Part shown: positions 11,936 to 20,497 of the stretch, one piece after another
How the letters are laid out: the number at the start of each line of letters is the position of its first letter
Numbering within the stretch: the first letter of the stretch is position 1
Assembly: GCF_002838065.1 (NCBI RefSeq)
Contig: NZ_PIZU01000002.1
Location: 1 to 64,000, forward strand
Origin: Mycobacterium hubeiense
GTDB lineage: Bacteria; Actinomycetota; Actinomycetes; Mycobacteriales; Mycobacteriaceae
DNA length: 64,000 nt
Reading direction: 5' to 3'
Position numbers and translations under genes: made by a program
Notes under the pieces: model-generated
Told to the model about the DNA's origin: nothing
The model's input: the letters and a program-made list of their open reading frames with translations, nothing else
Databases searched by the model: none

Positions 11936-12438
11936 TGACCATGCCGCCGGGGCCGTACGGCCCGCCGCCCTACTATCCGCCGCCCGCCCCGAAATCCAAC
12001 TGGTGGGCAATCGCGGCGGTGATGGTCGCCGTTCTCGCGGGGGTCGCGGTGACGGCCCTCGGCGCGGCGGCCGTCCTTCACCTGTTGGCGCGGGGTTCGG
12101 TCGACGCGACCAAGGTCAGCACCGGCGACTGCCTCGCCGAGATACCGGACGACACCACGGTGACGCGCGTCGACGTCGTCGACTGCAGCGAACCGCACAA
12201 GGGCGAGGTGTTCGCCGTGCTCACCATGCCCGACGGCGACTTCCCGGGCCACCACGCCATCACCAGATACCAGAATCGCTGCGAGCCGCAGCTCAGCCTG
12301 CAGCTGCCCGCCGCGGCCGCCGATCCCACCATCGGGCTGTTCGTGCTCTACCCGACCGAGGACTCCTGGGACCGCGGCGATCGCGCGGTGACCTGCATCG
12401 CCACCACCATCGACGCCCGCACCGGCACATTGGAGTAG
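11935..12438 (+). CDS. Septum-formation-like single-pass membrane protein
   Basis: About 167 residues: a Pro/Tyr-rich cytoplasmic N-terminus, one transmembrane helix (WWAIAAVMVAVLAGVAVTAL at about residues 22-45) and an extracytoplasmic domain with four cysteines (GDCLAE, VDCSEPHKGEVFA, NRCEPQ, VTCIATT). The EPHxxEVxA motif and the cysteine pattern are typical of the actinobacterial septum-formation (DUF4190-linked) domain. The start is GTG 11935, overlapping the hydrolase stop (TAGTG); ATG 11941 is an alternative. It ends the thiC operon. The link with thiamine is unexplained. Confidence 0.8.
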   Translation: MTMPPGPYGPPPYYPPPAPKSNWWAIAAVMVAVLAGVAVTALGAAAVLHLLARGSVDATKVSTGDCLAEIPDDTTVTRVDVVDCSEPHKGEVFAVLTMPDGDFPGHHAITRYQNRCEPQLSLQLPAAAADPTIGLFVLYPTEDSWDRGDRAVTCIATTIDARTGTLE

Positions 12439-12456
12439 CCGCCAGGCCTCGACAAA

Positions 12457-12476
12457 GTACCTAGTACCTGAGGTAC
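12457..12476. promoter_or_regulatory. Palindromic operator upstream of the monooxygenase
   Basis: GTACCTGAGGTAC at 12464-12476 is a perfect 13-bp palindrome, preceded by another GTACCT copy at 12457. It ends 10 bp before the ATG of the flavin monooxygenase. The form is typical of TetR-family operators, and a double-domain TetR gene lies downstream on the other strand. Confidence 0.5.
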
Positions 12477-12486
12477 CGTCTACTGC

Positions 12487-13971
12487 ATGACTTCGGAGCG
12501 ATTCGACGCTGTCATCGTGGGGGCGGGGTTCGGCGGAATCGGCGCGGCGATCCAGCTCAAACGGCTGGGCTATGACAACTTCGTCATCCTGGAACGCGAG
12601 GACGATCTCGGCGGCACCTGGCACGTCAACCGCTATCCCGGGCTGGCCGTCGACATCCCCTCCACCACGTACTCGTACTGGTTCGAGCCCAACCCGAATT
12701 GGTCGCGGCTGTTCGCGCCCGGCCCCGAGCTCAAGCGCTACGCCGACGACGTCGCCGACAAGTACGACGTGCGCCGGCACATGCGGTTTTCCACCGCGGT
12801 CGAAGGCGCCCGCTGGGATGAGGAGCTCGGGCTGTGGCAGGTGGCACTGGCCGGCGGCCAGACGCTGTCGGCGCAGTTCCTCATCACCGCCACCGGATTC
12901 CTGTCGCAGCCCTACACCCCCGACATCCCGGGTATCGCGACCTTCAACGGGCGCACCATCCACACCACAGACTGGGATGCCACCTATGACTTCGACGGCC
13001 GCCGCGTCGGGCTGATCGGCACGGGCGCGACCGCGGTGCAGCTGGTTCCCGAGCTGGCCAAGAGGGTCGCCGAGCTGACCGTGTATCAGCGCACCGCCAT
13101 CTACGTGGTGCCCAAGGTCGACTTCCGGATCCCCGGTCTGCTACAACGGGCCTTCGCACGGGTTCCGTTGGTGCACAGAACGTTCCGCTACGTCACCGAC
13201 AACGTCCTCGAGCTGATGCTGATCTCGGCGGTGCTGCACTATCGGCAGTTCCGCCGCCTGAACATCGCAGCCGCCGACCTGTCGAAGATCCATCGATTCG
13301 TCTCGATTCGCGACAAGGAGTTGCGCCAAAAGCTCACCCCCGATTACGACTTCGGCTGCAAGCGGCCGACGTTCTCCAACACGTACTACCGCACATTCAC
13401 CAAACCGAATGTGCACCTGGAGACCACGGGCATCGAACGCATCGAACCCGACGGCATCGTGACCGCCGACGGCAACAAGCGCCAGATCGACACGTTGGTA
13501 CTGGCCACCGGCTTCGACCTGTGGGACGCCAACTTCCCTGCGATCGAGGTCGTCGGCCGCGAGGGCCGCAATCTCGGAAAGTGGTGGCGGGAGAACAGGT
13601 TCCAGGCCTACCAGGGCGTGTCGATACCCTACTTCCCGAACTTCCTGAGCCTGGCCGGGCCGTACTCGTACAGCGGGTTGTCGTACTTCGACACCATCGA
13701 GCGCGAGATGCGGCTGATGGATCGCCTGTTCCGGGAGGTCCAGCGCCGCCGCGCAAGCACCTTTGAGGTCACCGAGGAGGCCAACACCCGCTTCCTGGAC
13801 CGGATGACCGAACTCCTTGACGACTCGGTGTTCTACGGCGGTTCGTGTGCCACGTCGCGGTCGTATTACTTCAACCACAGCGGCGAGGCGACGCTGTTGC
13901 GCCCTACCTCGACTCACAACGCGATCGAGGAAGCGTCTACATTCCCGTTGAGCGACTATCAGATTGCTTGA
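12487..13971 (+). CDS. FAD-dependent Baeyer-Villiger-type monooxygenase
   Basis: A 494-residue class B flavoprotein monooxygenase. The N-terminal FAD Rossmann motif is IVGAGFGGIGAAIQL. The Baeyer-Villiger fingerprint FNGRTIHTTDWD (FxGxxxHTxxWD) is present, followed at once by the NADPH Rossmann motif GLIGTGATAVQLVPEL. Further on is LVLATGFDLWDANFP. It would insert oxygen next to a ketone or oxidise a heteroatom; the natural substrate is unknown. A palindromic operator precedes it. The small membrane protein gene starts 16 bp downstream, probably in the same transcript. Confidence 0.92.
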   Translation: MTSERFDAVIVGAGFGGIGAAIQLKRLGYDNFVILEREDDLGGTWHVNRYPGLAVDIPSTTYSYWFEPNPNWSRLFAPGPELKRYADDVADKYDVRRHMRFSTAVEGARWDEELGLWQVALAGGQTLSAQFLITATGFLSQPYTPDIPGIATFNGRTIHTTDWDATYDFDGRRVGLIGTGATAVQLVPELAKRVAELTVYQRTAIYVVPKVDFRIPGLLQRAFARVPLVHRTFRYVTDNVLELMLISAVLHYRQFRRLNIAAADLSKIHRFVSIRDKELRQKLTPDYDFGCKRPTFSNTYYRTFTKPNVHLETTGIERIEPDGIVTADGNKRQIDTLVLATGFDLWDANFPAIEVVGREGRNLGKWWRENRFQAYQGVSIPYFPNFLSLAGPYSYSGLSYFDTIEREMRLMDRLFREVQRRRASTFEVTEEANTRFLDRMTELLDDSVFYGGSCATSRSYYFNHSGEATLLRPTSTHNAIEEASTFPLSDYQIA

Positions 13972-13987
13972 CCAGAAAGGATCAGCA

Positions 13988-14254
13988 GTGCCCCGTAAGG
14001 ATTCGCGTGCCGCCAAATTCGCCGGATTGGCATTGGCCGGTGTCGGCTTGGCTCATTTCACCAGCCCGCAGATGTTCGAGCCGATCACCAAGCCGGCGTT
14101 TCCGCGCAGAACCCGGCAGCACATCTACACCAACGGAGGCATCGAGACGGCGCTCGGCCTAGGGCTGAGCGCACGCAGGACGCGCCCGCTGGCCGTGGTC
14201 GGAACGATCGGCTACCTGGCCTACTTGGCGGGCAATGCGGCACGCAATCGGTAG
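13988..14254 (+). CDS. Small membrane protein (DoxX-like)
   Basis: An 88-residue protein with two weak hydrophobic helices (AKFAGLALAGVGLAHF and LAVVGTIGYLAYLAGNAA) and a conserved-looking middle (PQMFEPITKPAFPRRTRQHIYTNGGIE). It resembles the short DoxX-like membrane proteins found in mycobacteria; the function is unknown. The frame is open from 13964, but GTG 13988 has a clear ribosome site (AAAGGA) at the right distance and is preferred. It follows the monooxygenase directly. Its 3' end overlaps the convergent TetR gene by 34 bp. Confidence 0.7.
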   Translation: MPRKDSRAAKFAGLALAGVGLAHFTSPQMFEPITKPAFPRRTRQHIYTNGGIETALGLGLSARRTRPLAVVGTIGYLAYLAGNAARNR

Positions 14255-15462
14255 CGGCCGAGCAACGCCAAATCCAGCAGCCGCGCAACGACTTCCCGGT
14301 TCTGCGCGGTGTTGTGATAGCCCATCAGCCGACCCAGGTCGATGACTAGGGCCATGGCCGCGTGTACGGCGAACCGCGCCTGCCCCGGCGTCCACCGCGG
14401 GCGTAACTCCAGCACCGGGCCCACCCAGGCCTCGACGGTGGCGCGTTGCAGATTGCGCAGAATGTCCTGATCGGCCGGTGACATGTTGAGCCGTTCGGTG
14501 TAGTACACGTAGTCCAGTTCCGGATGGGTGAACGAGCGCGCGACATAGCCGTCGATCAAGGTGGCCAGCGCCTGCTCGGGATCGGTTGCTGCATTGAGGA
14601 TTTCGGCAGTCTCCGCCGACAACCGGTCGGCGGCGCGCCGGAACGCGGCGGCCAGGATGTCGCTCTTGCCGGAGAAGTACCGGTAGATGCCCGACGCGGG
14701 CATTCCGACCGCGGCGGCGATGTCCTCCATACTGGTGTCGCGATAGCCCTTCTGGTTGAACAGCTGCATCGATTCGCTGAGCAACGCTTCATATTTGGAC
14801 GTGTCCGCCGTCCGAACTGCAGGCTCTGGCTGGGGTGCGGCGTCGTCGGTCGGTGGCGGGAGTTCGGCGGTGACCACGGCTTCGGCGAGCTCGGCGAGCA
14901 GCGCCCGGATCTGGCCGCCGGGCAGCTTGGCCCGATGGTCGACGATGCTGCCGACCACGCTGAGCAGTGCGGTCGACAATGTCCAGCGTTGGCGCGAACT
15001 CAGGTCCGGCCGAATCGCCAAGAGCGGCTGCTGAATTCGATGATGGACGGTGCGCATCTGCCCGTTCAGCGTCGCTTGGTCGTCGCCGAGCAGGTAGCGC
15101 GCCTCCCAGCGGTACAGACCGCCGGACTCCCGGTTGGCCAGCGCGGTGTCGGTCAGCGCAGCGACCAGGCGATGCAAAATCCGCTGCGGGTCCTCGTCGG
15201 GCAGTTCGTCGGCGAACGCCGTGCAGTCCACCAGTTGCTGGCCGAGGGCGACCACGGCGTCGCGGAAGAGCTCGTACTTGCTCGAGTAGTGGCGGTACAG
15301 CGCCGCCGCGGAGATGCCGACACGCGAAGCGATGGCCTCCATGCTCACTCCGTGGTAGCCGAGCGCGCTGAAGGCCTCGGCCGACGCTCTGGCTATCTGC
15401 GCCTTCCGATCTTTGGGCCGGCGTCGGACACCGTCACCGCGCTCTTGCGGGGTGCTCGCCAT
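14221..15462 (-). CDS. Transcriptional regulator with two tandem TetR domains
   Basis: A 413-residue protein that carries two complete TetR-type helix-turn-helix domains. The first (residues about 18-75) contains FSALGYHGVSMEAIASRVGI then LYRHYSSKYELFRDAV. The second (about 225-280) contains FNQKGYRDTSMEDIAAAVGM then IYRYFSGKSDILAAAF. Each is followed by a helical ligand/dimerisation region. Ordinary TetR proteins are about 200 residues and act as dimers; this chain is a fused pair, so one polypeptide could form a pseudo-dimer. It lies opposite the monooxygenase and is divergent from two small membrane protein genes, both plausible targets. Confidence 0.9.
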   Translation of the reverse strand: MASTPQERGDGVRRRPKDRKAQIARASAEAFSALGYHGVSMEAIASRVGISAAALYRHYSSKYELFRDAVVALGQQLVDCTAFADELPDEDPQRILHRLVAALTDTALANRESGGLYRWEARYLLGDDQATLNGQMRTVHHRIQQPLLAIRPDLSSRQRWTLSTALLSVVGSIVDHRAKLPGGQIRALLAELAEAVVTAELPPPTDDAAPQPEPAVRTADTSKYEALLSESMQLFNQKGYRDTSMEDIAAAVGMPASGIYRYFSGKSDILAAAFRRAADRLSAETAEILNAATDPEQALATLIDGYVARSFTHPELDYVYYTERLNMSPADQDILRNLQRATVEAWVGPVLELRPRWTPGQARFAVHAAMALVIDLGRLMGYHNTAQNREVVARLLDLALLGRYRLRAALPAK

Positions 15463-15588
15463 GGCGACACCTTAGCCGACCAGCTACACACATCGACGTT
15501 CGCTTCCACTGCAAAAATTCGCGAAACCCCCCGATCTTGAAAGAATGACCATTAACATAGTGCTGGCTGCAGACCGGTTGGGGGTCCG

Positions 15589-15813
15589 ATGCTGAACACA
15601 TTGAGAAGGCTGCTCGGCTATCGAGTGACGATCGGTGAGTTGATCGTCGTCGCTATCGTGCTCGGTACCCCGTATCTGCTTGTCGGCGTCTTCTGGTCGA
15701 GCACCCACACCGACCATCTGGAGCAGATGGCTGGCATCGACTGGGTGGTGTCCTATCTGGGCGCCATCGTCTCGTGGCCGGTGCTGCCGTTTGCCGATGT
15801 CTGCATGACCTGA
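15589..15813 (+). CDS. Small membrane protein
   Basis: A 74-residue protein with one strong hydrophobic helix (TIGELIVVAIVLGTPYLLVGVFW at about residues 14-36) and a second weaker hydrophobic stretch ending in the C-terminus. The start ATG lies downstream of a GGGGGTCCG stretch that may help ribosome binding. It is divergent from the double TetR gene and lies 11 bp upstream of another membrane protein gene, with which it likely forms a pair. No known domain recognised. Confidence 0.6.
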   Translation: MLNTLRRLLGYRVTIGELIVVAIVLGTPYLLVGVFWSSTHTDHLEQMAGIDWVVSYLGAIVSWPVLPFADVCMT

Positions 15814-15824
15814 AGGGAGAGACG

Positions 15825-16163
15825 GTGATCCAGCGCGCGTGGTACGTGGGCATTGTCGGGGCCGTCCTCGCCGCGATCGGCCTTTTCGCACTGGGCTTTC
15901 CGGTGTTCCTCGACGACTACGACCAATACGGATTTCAGATCAAGTGCGGAACCGGATACATCGCCGATTTGAGCCAGGCGCTCGCGGCGACCGGCGGCCC
16001 GGATTACGCCGAGCAGTGTGAGAACAGCCTGCTGGCGCGGCGAATGTGGACGGTTCCACTCGTGGTGATCGGGGCGTTGGCCGTGCTCGGGACGCTGCTG
16101 TTGGGGGCGGCGACGTCGGCCCACGAGAAGCTGGCCCACGAACCGGAACACCATCTGACCTAA
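15825..16163 (+). CDS. Two-helix membrane protein
   Basis: A 112-residue protein: helix 1 (YVGIVGAVLAAIGLFALGFPVFL) at about residues 6-28, an exposed loop with two cysteines (IKCGTGYIADL and AEQCENS) that could form a disulfide, and helix 2 (VPLVVIGALAVLGTLLLGAAT) near residues 77-97. GTG 15825 is preferred because AAGGGAG lies just upstream; the longer frame starts inside the preceding gene. It probably works with the upstream 74-residue protein. Function unknown. Confidence 0.68.
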   Translation: MIQRAWYVGIVGAVLAAIGLFALGFPVFLDDYDQYGFQIKCGTGYIADLSQALAATGGPDYAEQCENSLLARRMWTVPLVVIGALAVLGTLLLGAATSAHEKLAHEPEHHLT

Positions 16164-16173
16164 CATCGCCTGG

Positions 16174-17397
16174 GTGAGCACGCCGGACGGCCCCGCGCTG
16201 CGCCGGCGGCTCGGCACATTCGATGCCGTCGTCATCGGCCTGGGGTCGATGGTCGGCGCCGGCATCTTCGCCGCGCTGGGGCCGGCTGCCGCGGCGGCGG
16301 GTTCGGGTCTGCTCGTCGGCTTGACGGTCGCGGCCGTCGTCGCCTACTGCAATGCGACGTCGTCGGCGCGGCTGGCCGCCCGGTATCCGCAGTCGGGCGG
16401 GACGTACGTGTACGGCCGCGAACGGCTCGGTGAATTCTGGGGATACACCGCGGGGTGGAGCTTCATCGTCGGCAAGACGGCGTCGTGCGCGGCGATGGCC
16501 CTGACCGTCGGCTACTACGTGTGGCCGGCCGGGGCGCATGCGGTGGCGGTGGCCGCGGTGGTGGCGTTGACGACGCTCAACTATTTCGGGATTCAACGCT
16601 CCGCGGTGCTGACTCGGGCGATCGTCGCGACGGTGTTGGCGGTGCTGGCCGCGGTGGTCGTGTTGGCGCTGGGCTTCGGGGATGCCGACGTCGGGAACCT
16701 GCGTTTCGGCGACGACGTCACCGTCGTGGGTGTGCTGCAGGCGGGCGGGTTGCTGTTCTTCGCGTTCGCCGGGTACGCCCGCATCGCGACGCTGGGTGAG
16801 GAGGTGCGCGAGCCCGCTCGCACCATTCCGCGCGCGATAGCGCTCGCGTTGGGGATCGCCTTGGTGGTGTACGCGGCCGCCGCGGTCGCAGTGCTCGCCG
16901 AATTGGGCAGCGCCGGATTGGCCTCGGCCACTGCACCATTGGCGGAGGCGGTACGGGCAGCCGGTTTCGCCGGCTTCGAGCCGGTGGTGCGGGCGGGGGC
17001 CGCGGTGGCGGCGCTCGGCTCGCTGCTGGCGCTGATTCTCGGGGTGTCGCGGACGACGTTGGCGATGGCCCGCGATCGGCATCTGCCGGGTGCTCTGGCG
17101 GCTGTGCATCCGCGGTTCGGCAGCCCGCATCGCGCGGAGATCGCGGTCGGCGTCGTCGTCGCCGGTGTCGCAGCGGTGGCTGATCTGCGGGGCGCGATCG
17201 GTTTCTCGTCGTTCGCCGTGTTGGTGTACTACGCGATCGCCAACGCGTCGGCATTTACGTTGGGCGCCAGGCTTATTCCGGTGATCGGGCTGGCGGGCTG
17301 CCTGTTGTTGGCGTTCTCGCTACCGGTCACCTCGGTGGTGGTGGGCTGCGGCGTCGTCGCCCTCGGTGTGGTCGTGTACTGGTTGCGTGTGCGCTGA
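16174..17397 (+). CDS. APC-family amino acid permease
   Basis: A 407-residue transporter of the amino acid-polyamine-organocation superfamily with about 11-12 helices. The helix 1 signature GLGSMVGAGIFAALGPAAAAAG is the substrate-binding unwound helix of this family. FFAFAGYARIATLGEEVREPARTIPRAI corresponds to helix 6 and the following conserved loop. The start is GTG 16174, 10 bp after the preceding stop. The C-terminus ends ...WLRVR; the codons for the last few residues and the TGA fall inside a 96-bp palindromic repeat. This suggests that the original end was altered by the repeat. Confidence 0.9.
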   Translation: MSTPDGPALRRRLGTFDAVVIGLGSMVGAGIFAALGPAAAAAGSGLLVGLTVAAVVAYCNATSSARLAARYPQSGGTYVYGRERLGEFWGYTAGWSFIVGKTASCAAMALTVGYYVWPAGAHAVAVAAVVALTTLNYFGIQRSAVLTRAIVATVLAVLAAVVVLALGFGDADVGNLRFGDDVTVVGVLQAGGLLFFAFAGYARIATLGEEVREPARTIPRAIALALGIALVVYAAAAVAVLAELGSAGLASATAPLAEAVRAAGFAGFEPVVRAGAAVAALGSLLALILGVSRTTLAMARDRHLPGALAAVHPRFGSPHRAEIAVGVVVAGVAAVADLRGAIGFSSFAVLVYYAIANASAFTLGARLIPVIGLAGCLLLAFSLPVTSVVVGCGVVALGVVVYWLRVR

Positions 17398-17479
17398 CCG
17401 CGTTGAGTGTGCATTCACCGCGGAGAATGGCGAAATATCCCGCAGTACACGCACACTCGCCGCAGCTGACGCACACTCG
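17384..17479. repeat. 96-bp palindromic element, copy A
   Basis: Imperfect palindrome. Outer arms are GTGTGCG (17387-17393) and CGCACAC (17470-17476). Inner arms are TTGAGTGTG (17403-17411) and CACACTCGC (17452-17460). All are symmetric about one centre, with a 40-bp middle. It has the same spacing as copies B and C. It overlaps the end of the APC permease and lies between two convergent genes. Confidence 0.75.
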
Positions 17480-17494
17480 CCGCCGAGGTAGGCG

Positions 17495-18937
17495 CTATGA
17501 CGGCGTGCGCTTGCGCTCATCACGCGGCGGCACACCGTTGGCGCCGTCGATCGACTGCGCGTAGGTGCCGACCGCGAACGCGACTGCGGGGCCCATGATG
17601 GACAGTGCATGCCGGTCGACATTGTCGAGACGGTCACGCGGGCTGTGGTAATTCGGGTCGAACGCGAGGCCGGCTCGCCCGCCCCACAACCGAGCCTGCA
17701 CTTCGGTTTTGCGCTGCGACGCGCCGGTGGTGGCGCCGCCGATGGGCACGCCGGCGTTGCGGAACGGGTTGTAGTCGGTGGCGCGTCCCAGCGGCATGTC
17801 GGCGGGCCGCACGCCGGCCTCGTTCAAGTATGCCGCCAGCGTGCGCTCGAGGCCTGCCGATCCGGTCGGCACGTCGTTGGTCGGCGTGGTCGCCGCCGAC
17901 TGGTCCCCGTCATAGGTGAAGTAACCCGGATTCGGCGAGCCGAGCATGTCGAAGTTGAGATACAGCGCGATGTCGTTGAGTTGATCGCCGTCCAGGCCGC
18001 GCACGTACGCCGTGGACCCGTCCAGACCCGTTTCCTCCGCGCCCCAGAAGGCGAATCGCACCGCGTTGGCCAGCCGCGGCTGCGACCCGAGTGCTACCGC
18101 CGTTTCCAGCAACGCCGCGACCCCCGAGCCGTTGTCGTTGATACCCGGGCTGCCGGGCACGCTGTCGAGGTGAGCGCCGGCCATCACGACATTGCGGGTA
18201 TCACCGGTTCTGGTCTGCGCCAGCACGTTTCGCGACTTGACCATCGAGGCTTTGTCGTCCAGGGTGAGCCGGACCGGCGTGCTGGTGCGCCGCAGCGCGG
18301 CGTCGGCGTCGGGTTTGATCACCCCGACCGGGACCTTGAGGTCGCGGTAGTAGCCCTGGTCGAACAGTCCTGCCGGGCTGCCGCTGGCACTGGGTGTGGT
18401 GACCACCAGCAGGCCGACCGCGCCTTTGGCCACGGCGGTGTTCTGCTTGTCCACCACCGAACACCCGGAGTCGTCCACCACCGCGATCGCACCCCTGACA
18501 TTGACCTTGCCGTAGTCCTCGGCGCGGCAACCGGACGGCTTGACCGGCCGCAGCGTGACGGCGGTGAGACCGCCGGGCGGCGTGGTGATCAGCAGCGACG
18601 CTTGGTCGACGTGGTAGCGCCGGCCCGCCACTGTGAGCGCGGTGTTGCCCGGCTGCGCGACCTTTAGCCGCTCAAACTCGGCGGTCTGCACGTCAAAACC
18701 GCTGTCGCGCAATACTTTCGCGACGTAGTCGACACTGGCGTCGAATCCGGGCGTACCGTCGGATCGGTCGTGTGTGTGGGCGTCGGCGATGTCGGCGAGC
18801 TTCTGCAGGTGAGTGTAAATCCCGTCAACGGTGATTCGGCCGGCCAGATCACGCGCCAGATCCGGCTCGCCCGGTTGGCCCGACGAGCACGCCGCCAGTA
18901 GCGCCACCGCCAAGGTGGCCGCGACCCGTCTGATCAC
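17495..18937 (-). CDS. M28 aminopeptidase lipoprotein (LpqL paralogue)
   Basis: A 480-residue exported zinc aminopeptidase. The signal sequence ends in lipobox LAAC (residues 13-16). A PA-type insert domain is followed by the M28 catalytic core: AGAHLDSVPGSPGINDNGSG (metal His and bridging Asp), FWGAEETGLDGS (catalytic and metal Glu), LNFDMLGSPNPGYF (metal Asp) and FDPNYHSPRDRLDN (metal His). It overlaps the stop of the neighbouring lpqL by ATGA and shares its whole layout, so the pair arose by tandem duplication. It may trim peptides at the cell surface. It could be the equivalent of lpqM, but I cannot confirm that. Confidence 0.88.
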   Translation of the reverse strand: MIRRVAATLAVALLAACSSGQPGEPDLARDLAGRITVDGIYTHLQKLADIADAHTHDRSDGTPGFDASVDYVAKVLRDSGFDVQTAEFERLKVAQPGNTALTVAGRRYHVDQASLLITTPPGGLTAVTLRPVKPSGCRAEDYGKVNVRGAIAVVDDSGCSVVDKQNTAVAKGAVGLLVVTTPSASGSPAGLFDQGYYRDLKVPVGVIKPDADAALRRTSTPVRLTLDDKASMVKSRNVLAQTRTGDTRNVVMAGAHLDSVPGSPGINDNGSGVAALLETAVALGSQPRLANAVRFAFWGAEETGLDGSTAYVRGLDGDQLNDIALYLNFDMLGSPNPGYFTYDGDQSAATTPTNDVPTGSAGLERTLAAYLNEAGVRPADMPLGRATDYNPFRNAGVPIGGATTGASQRKTEVQARLWGGRAGLAFDPNYHSPRDRLDNVDRHALSIMGPAVAFAVGTYAQSIDGANGVPPRDERKRTPS

Positions 18938-20445
18938 GGTGTCGACAGCGGATGGCGGGTACGGTCCTCGCGAATCGGTATCCCGTTGCGGCCCCGTTGA
19001 TCCTGCGCGTACAGCCCGACCGCGTAGCCGACGCCGGCGCCGTTGATCTCCAGCGCGGTGCGGTTGACGTGGTCGAGCGTATCGGTCTCTTTGTGGTAGT
19101 TGGGATCGAACGGCTGACCGGCGGTGCCGCCCCAGCGCTCGGCCTGCTCCTCGGTCATCTCACCCTCCGCACCGGAGAAGATGCCGCCGGCGGGGACGCC
19201 GGCCTGGGTGAAGCCGTCGTAGTCGGACCGGCCGTCGAAATTGATGTCCTGAGGCGACTTTCCGGCGTCCTCGAGGTAGGCCGCCAGCGTGCGTTCGATG
19301 CCGGCGGATCCCTCGGGGACGCGCGGTACGCCGCCGTTGGGATCGCGAGGAGCGGACTGATCGCCGTCGTAGGTGAAGTAGCCGGGGTTGGGTGAGCCGA
19401 GCATGTCGAAGTTCAGGTAGAGCGCAATGTCCTTGAGCTCCTCCATGTTCAGTGACTCGATGTATTTGTTGGAGCCGATCAGGCCCAGTTCTTCGGCGCC
19501 CCAGAAGCCGAACCGCACGGCGTTGTTGATGTCCGGCGAGCTGCCCAGTTGCAGTGCGGTTTCCAGCACCGCCGCCACGCCGGTGCCGTTGTCGTTGAGG
19601 CCCGGGCCCTCGGGGACGGAATCGAGGTGCGCCCCGACCATCACCACGTCGGAGGTCGAGCCGGTCTTGGTCTGGGCGATGACGTTGCGGGTGCGTTCGG
19701 TGCGCACGCCCGCGTTGAGTTTGATGGTCGTCTCGCCGGGATTGGCGCGCAGCCGCTCGCCGTCGGCCTTGCTGACGCTGACGACGGGGATCTTGACGTC
19801 GGTCTTCTCGCCCAGCGTGCCGCCCATCCGCTCTTCGTCGACGTTGTTGGCAACGATCAACGCGATGGCACCGCTTTTGGACGCGACCTCTTGTTTCACC
19901 GAGAACGGGCAGTGACCGCGGTCCACCAGTGCTACCGCTCCCTTCACCGGCAGGCCGTCGTAGTCCGACGCGGTGCAGCCGGGGGTGTCGTCGACCTTGG
20001 CGGGCACCAACGGGCCGGACACACCGGGCGTGCCGATGGTGAACTCCAGCGGCTTGGCCTCGATCGGCGTGCCCGCGACCGTCACCTCGGGAGTGTCGGC
20101 GAACGGCAGGCGCAGTTCGAACTCGGGTACCTGGACATCGAAGCCCTTGTCGCGCAATGCATCGGCCACATAGTCGACGCTGGCCTCGTACCCGGGTGTG
20201 CCGAGGGCGCGGTTGCCGCCGTGCGCGTCGGCGATCTGCTGCAGCTTCTCCAGATGCGCCCACATCGCGTCGCCCGTCACCCGCCGGCTCAAAGCGTCTG
20301 CGAAGTCGTGCGCGGCCGCGGTGGCCTCCTGGGTCGGCGGCTGGGGCTGGCGCTGCGGTTCACGCCCGCAGCCCACCAGCGCTGCGGTGACGATGATGGC
20401 CGTCACCATTGCCATCAACGATTTGTGACCCATGCACACCAACAT
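18934..20445 (-). CDS. lpqL: M28 aminopeptidase lipoprotein LpqL
   Basis: About 500 residues, strongly reminiscent of M. tuberculosis LpqL (Rv0418). The signal peptide ends in lipobox LVGC. The PA domain (DYDGLPVKGAVALVDRGHCPF) precedes the catalytic M28 core with GAHLDSVPEGPGLNDNGTG, FWGAEELGLIGSNKY, NFDMLGSPNPGYF, GRSDYDGF and FDPNYHKETDTLDH, so all di-zinc ligands are present. ATG 20433 is an alternative start giving a tighter signal peptide. It lies 52 bp after the ABC permease and overlaps its paralogue downstream, so both are probably read together. Confidence 0.92.
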   Translation of the reverse strand: MLVCMGHKSLMAMVTAIIVTAALVGCGREPQRQPQPPTQEATAAAHDFADALSRRVTGDAMWAHLEKLQQIADAHGGNRALGTPGYEASVDYVADALRDKGFDVQVPEFELRLPFADTPEVTVAGTPIEAKPLEFTIGTPGVSGPLVPAKVDDTPGCTASDYDGLPVKGAVALVDRGHCPFSVKQEVASKSGAIALIVANNVDEERMGGTLGEKTDVKIPVVSVSKADGERLRANPGETTIKLNAGVRTERTRNVIAQTKTGSTSDVVMVGAHLDSVPEGPGLNDNGTGVAAVLETALQLGSSPDINNAVRFGFWGAEELGLIGSNKYIESLNMEELKDIALYLNFDMLGSPNPGYFTYDGDQSAPRDPNGGVPRVPEGSAGIERTLAAYLEDAGKSPQDINFDGRSDYDGFTQAGVPAGGIFSGAEGEMTEEQAERWGGTAGQPFDPNYHKETDTLDHVNRTALEINGAGVGYAVGLYAQDQRGRNGIPIREDRTRHPLSTP

Positions 20446-20497
20446 TAGCCGCCCGTCGAAGATCGGTTGCGGTGTTGTTTGCTGCGTCGGACCACCC

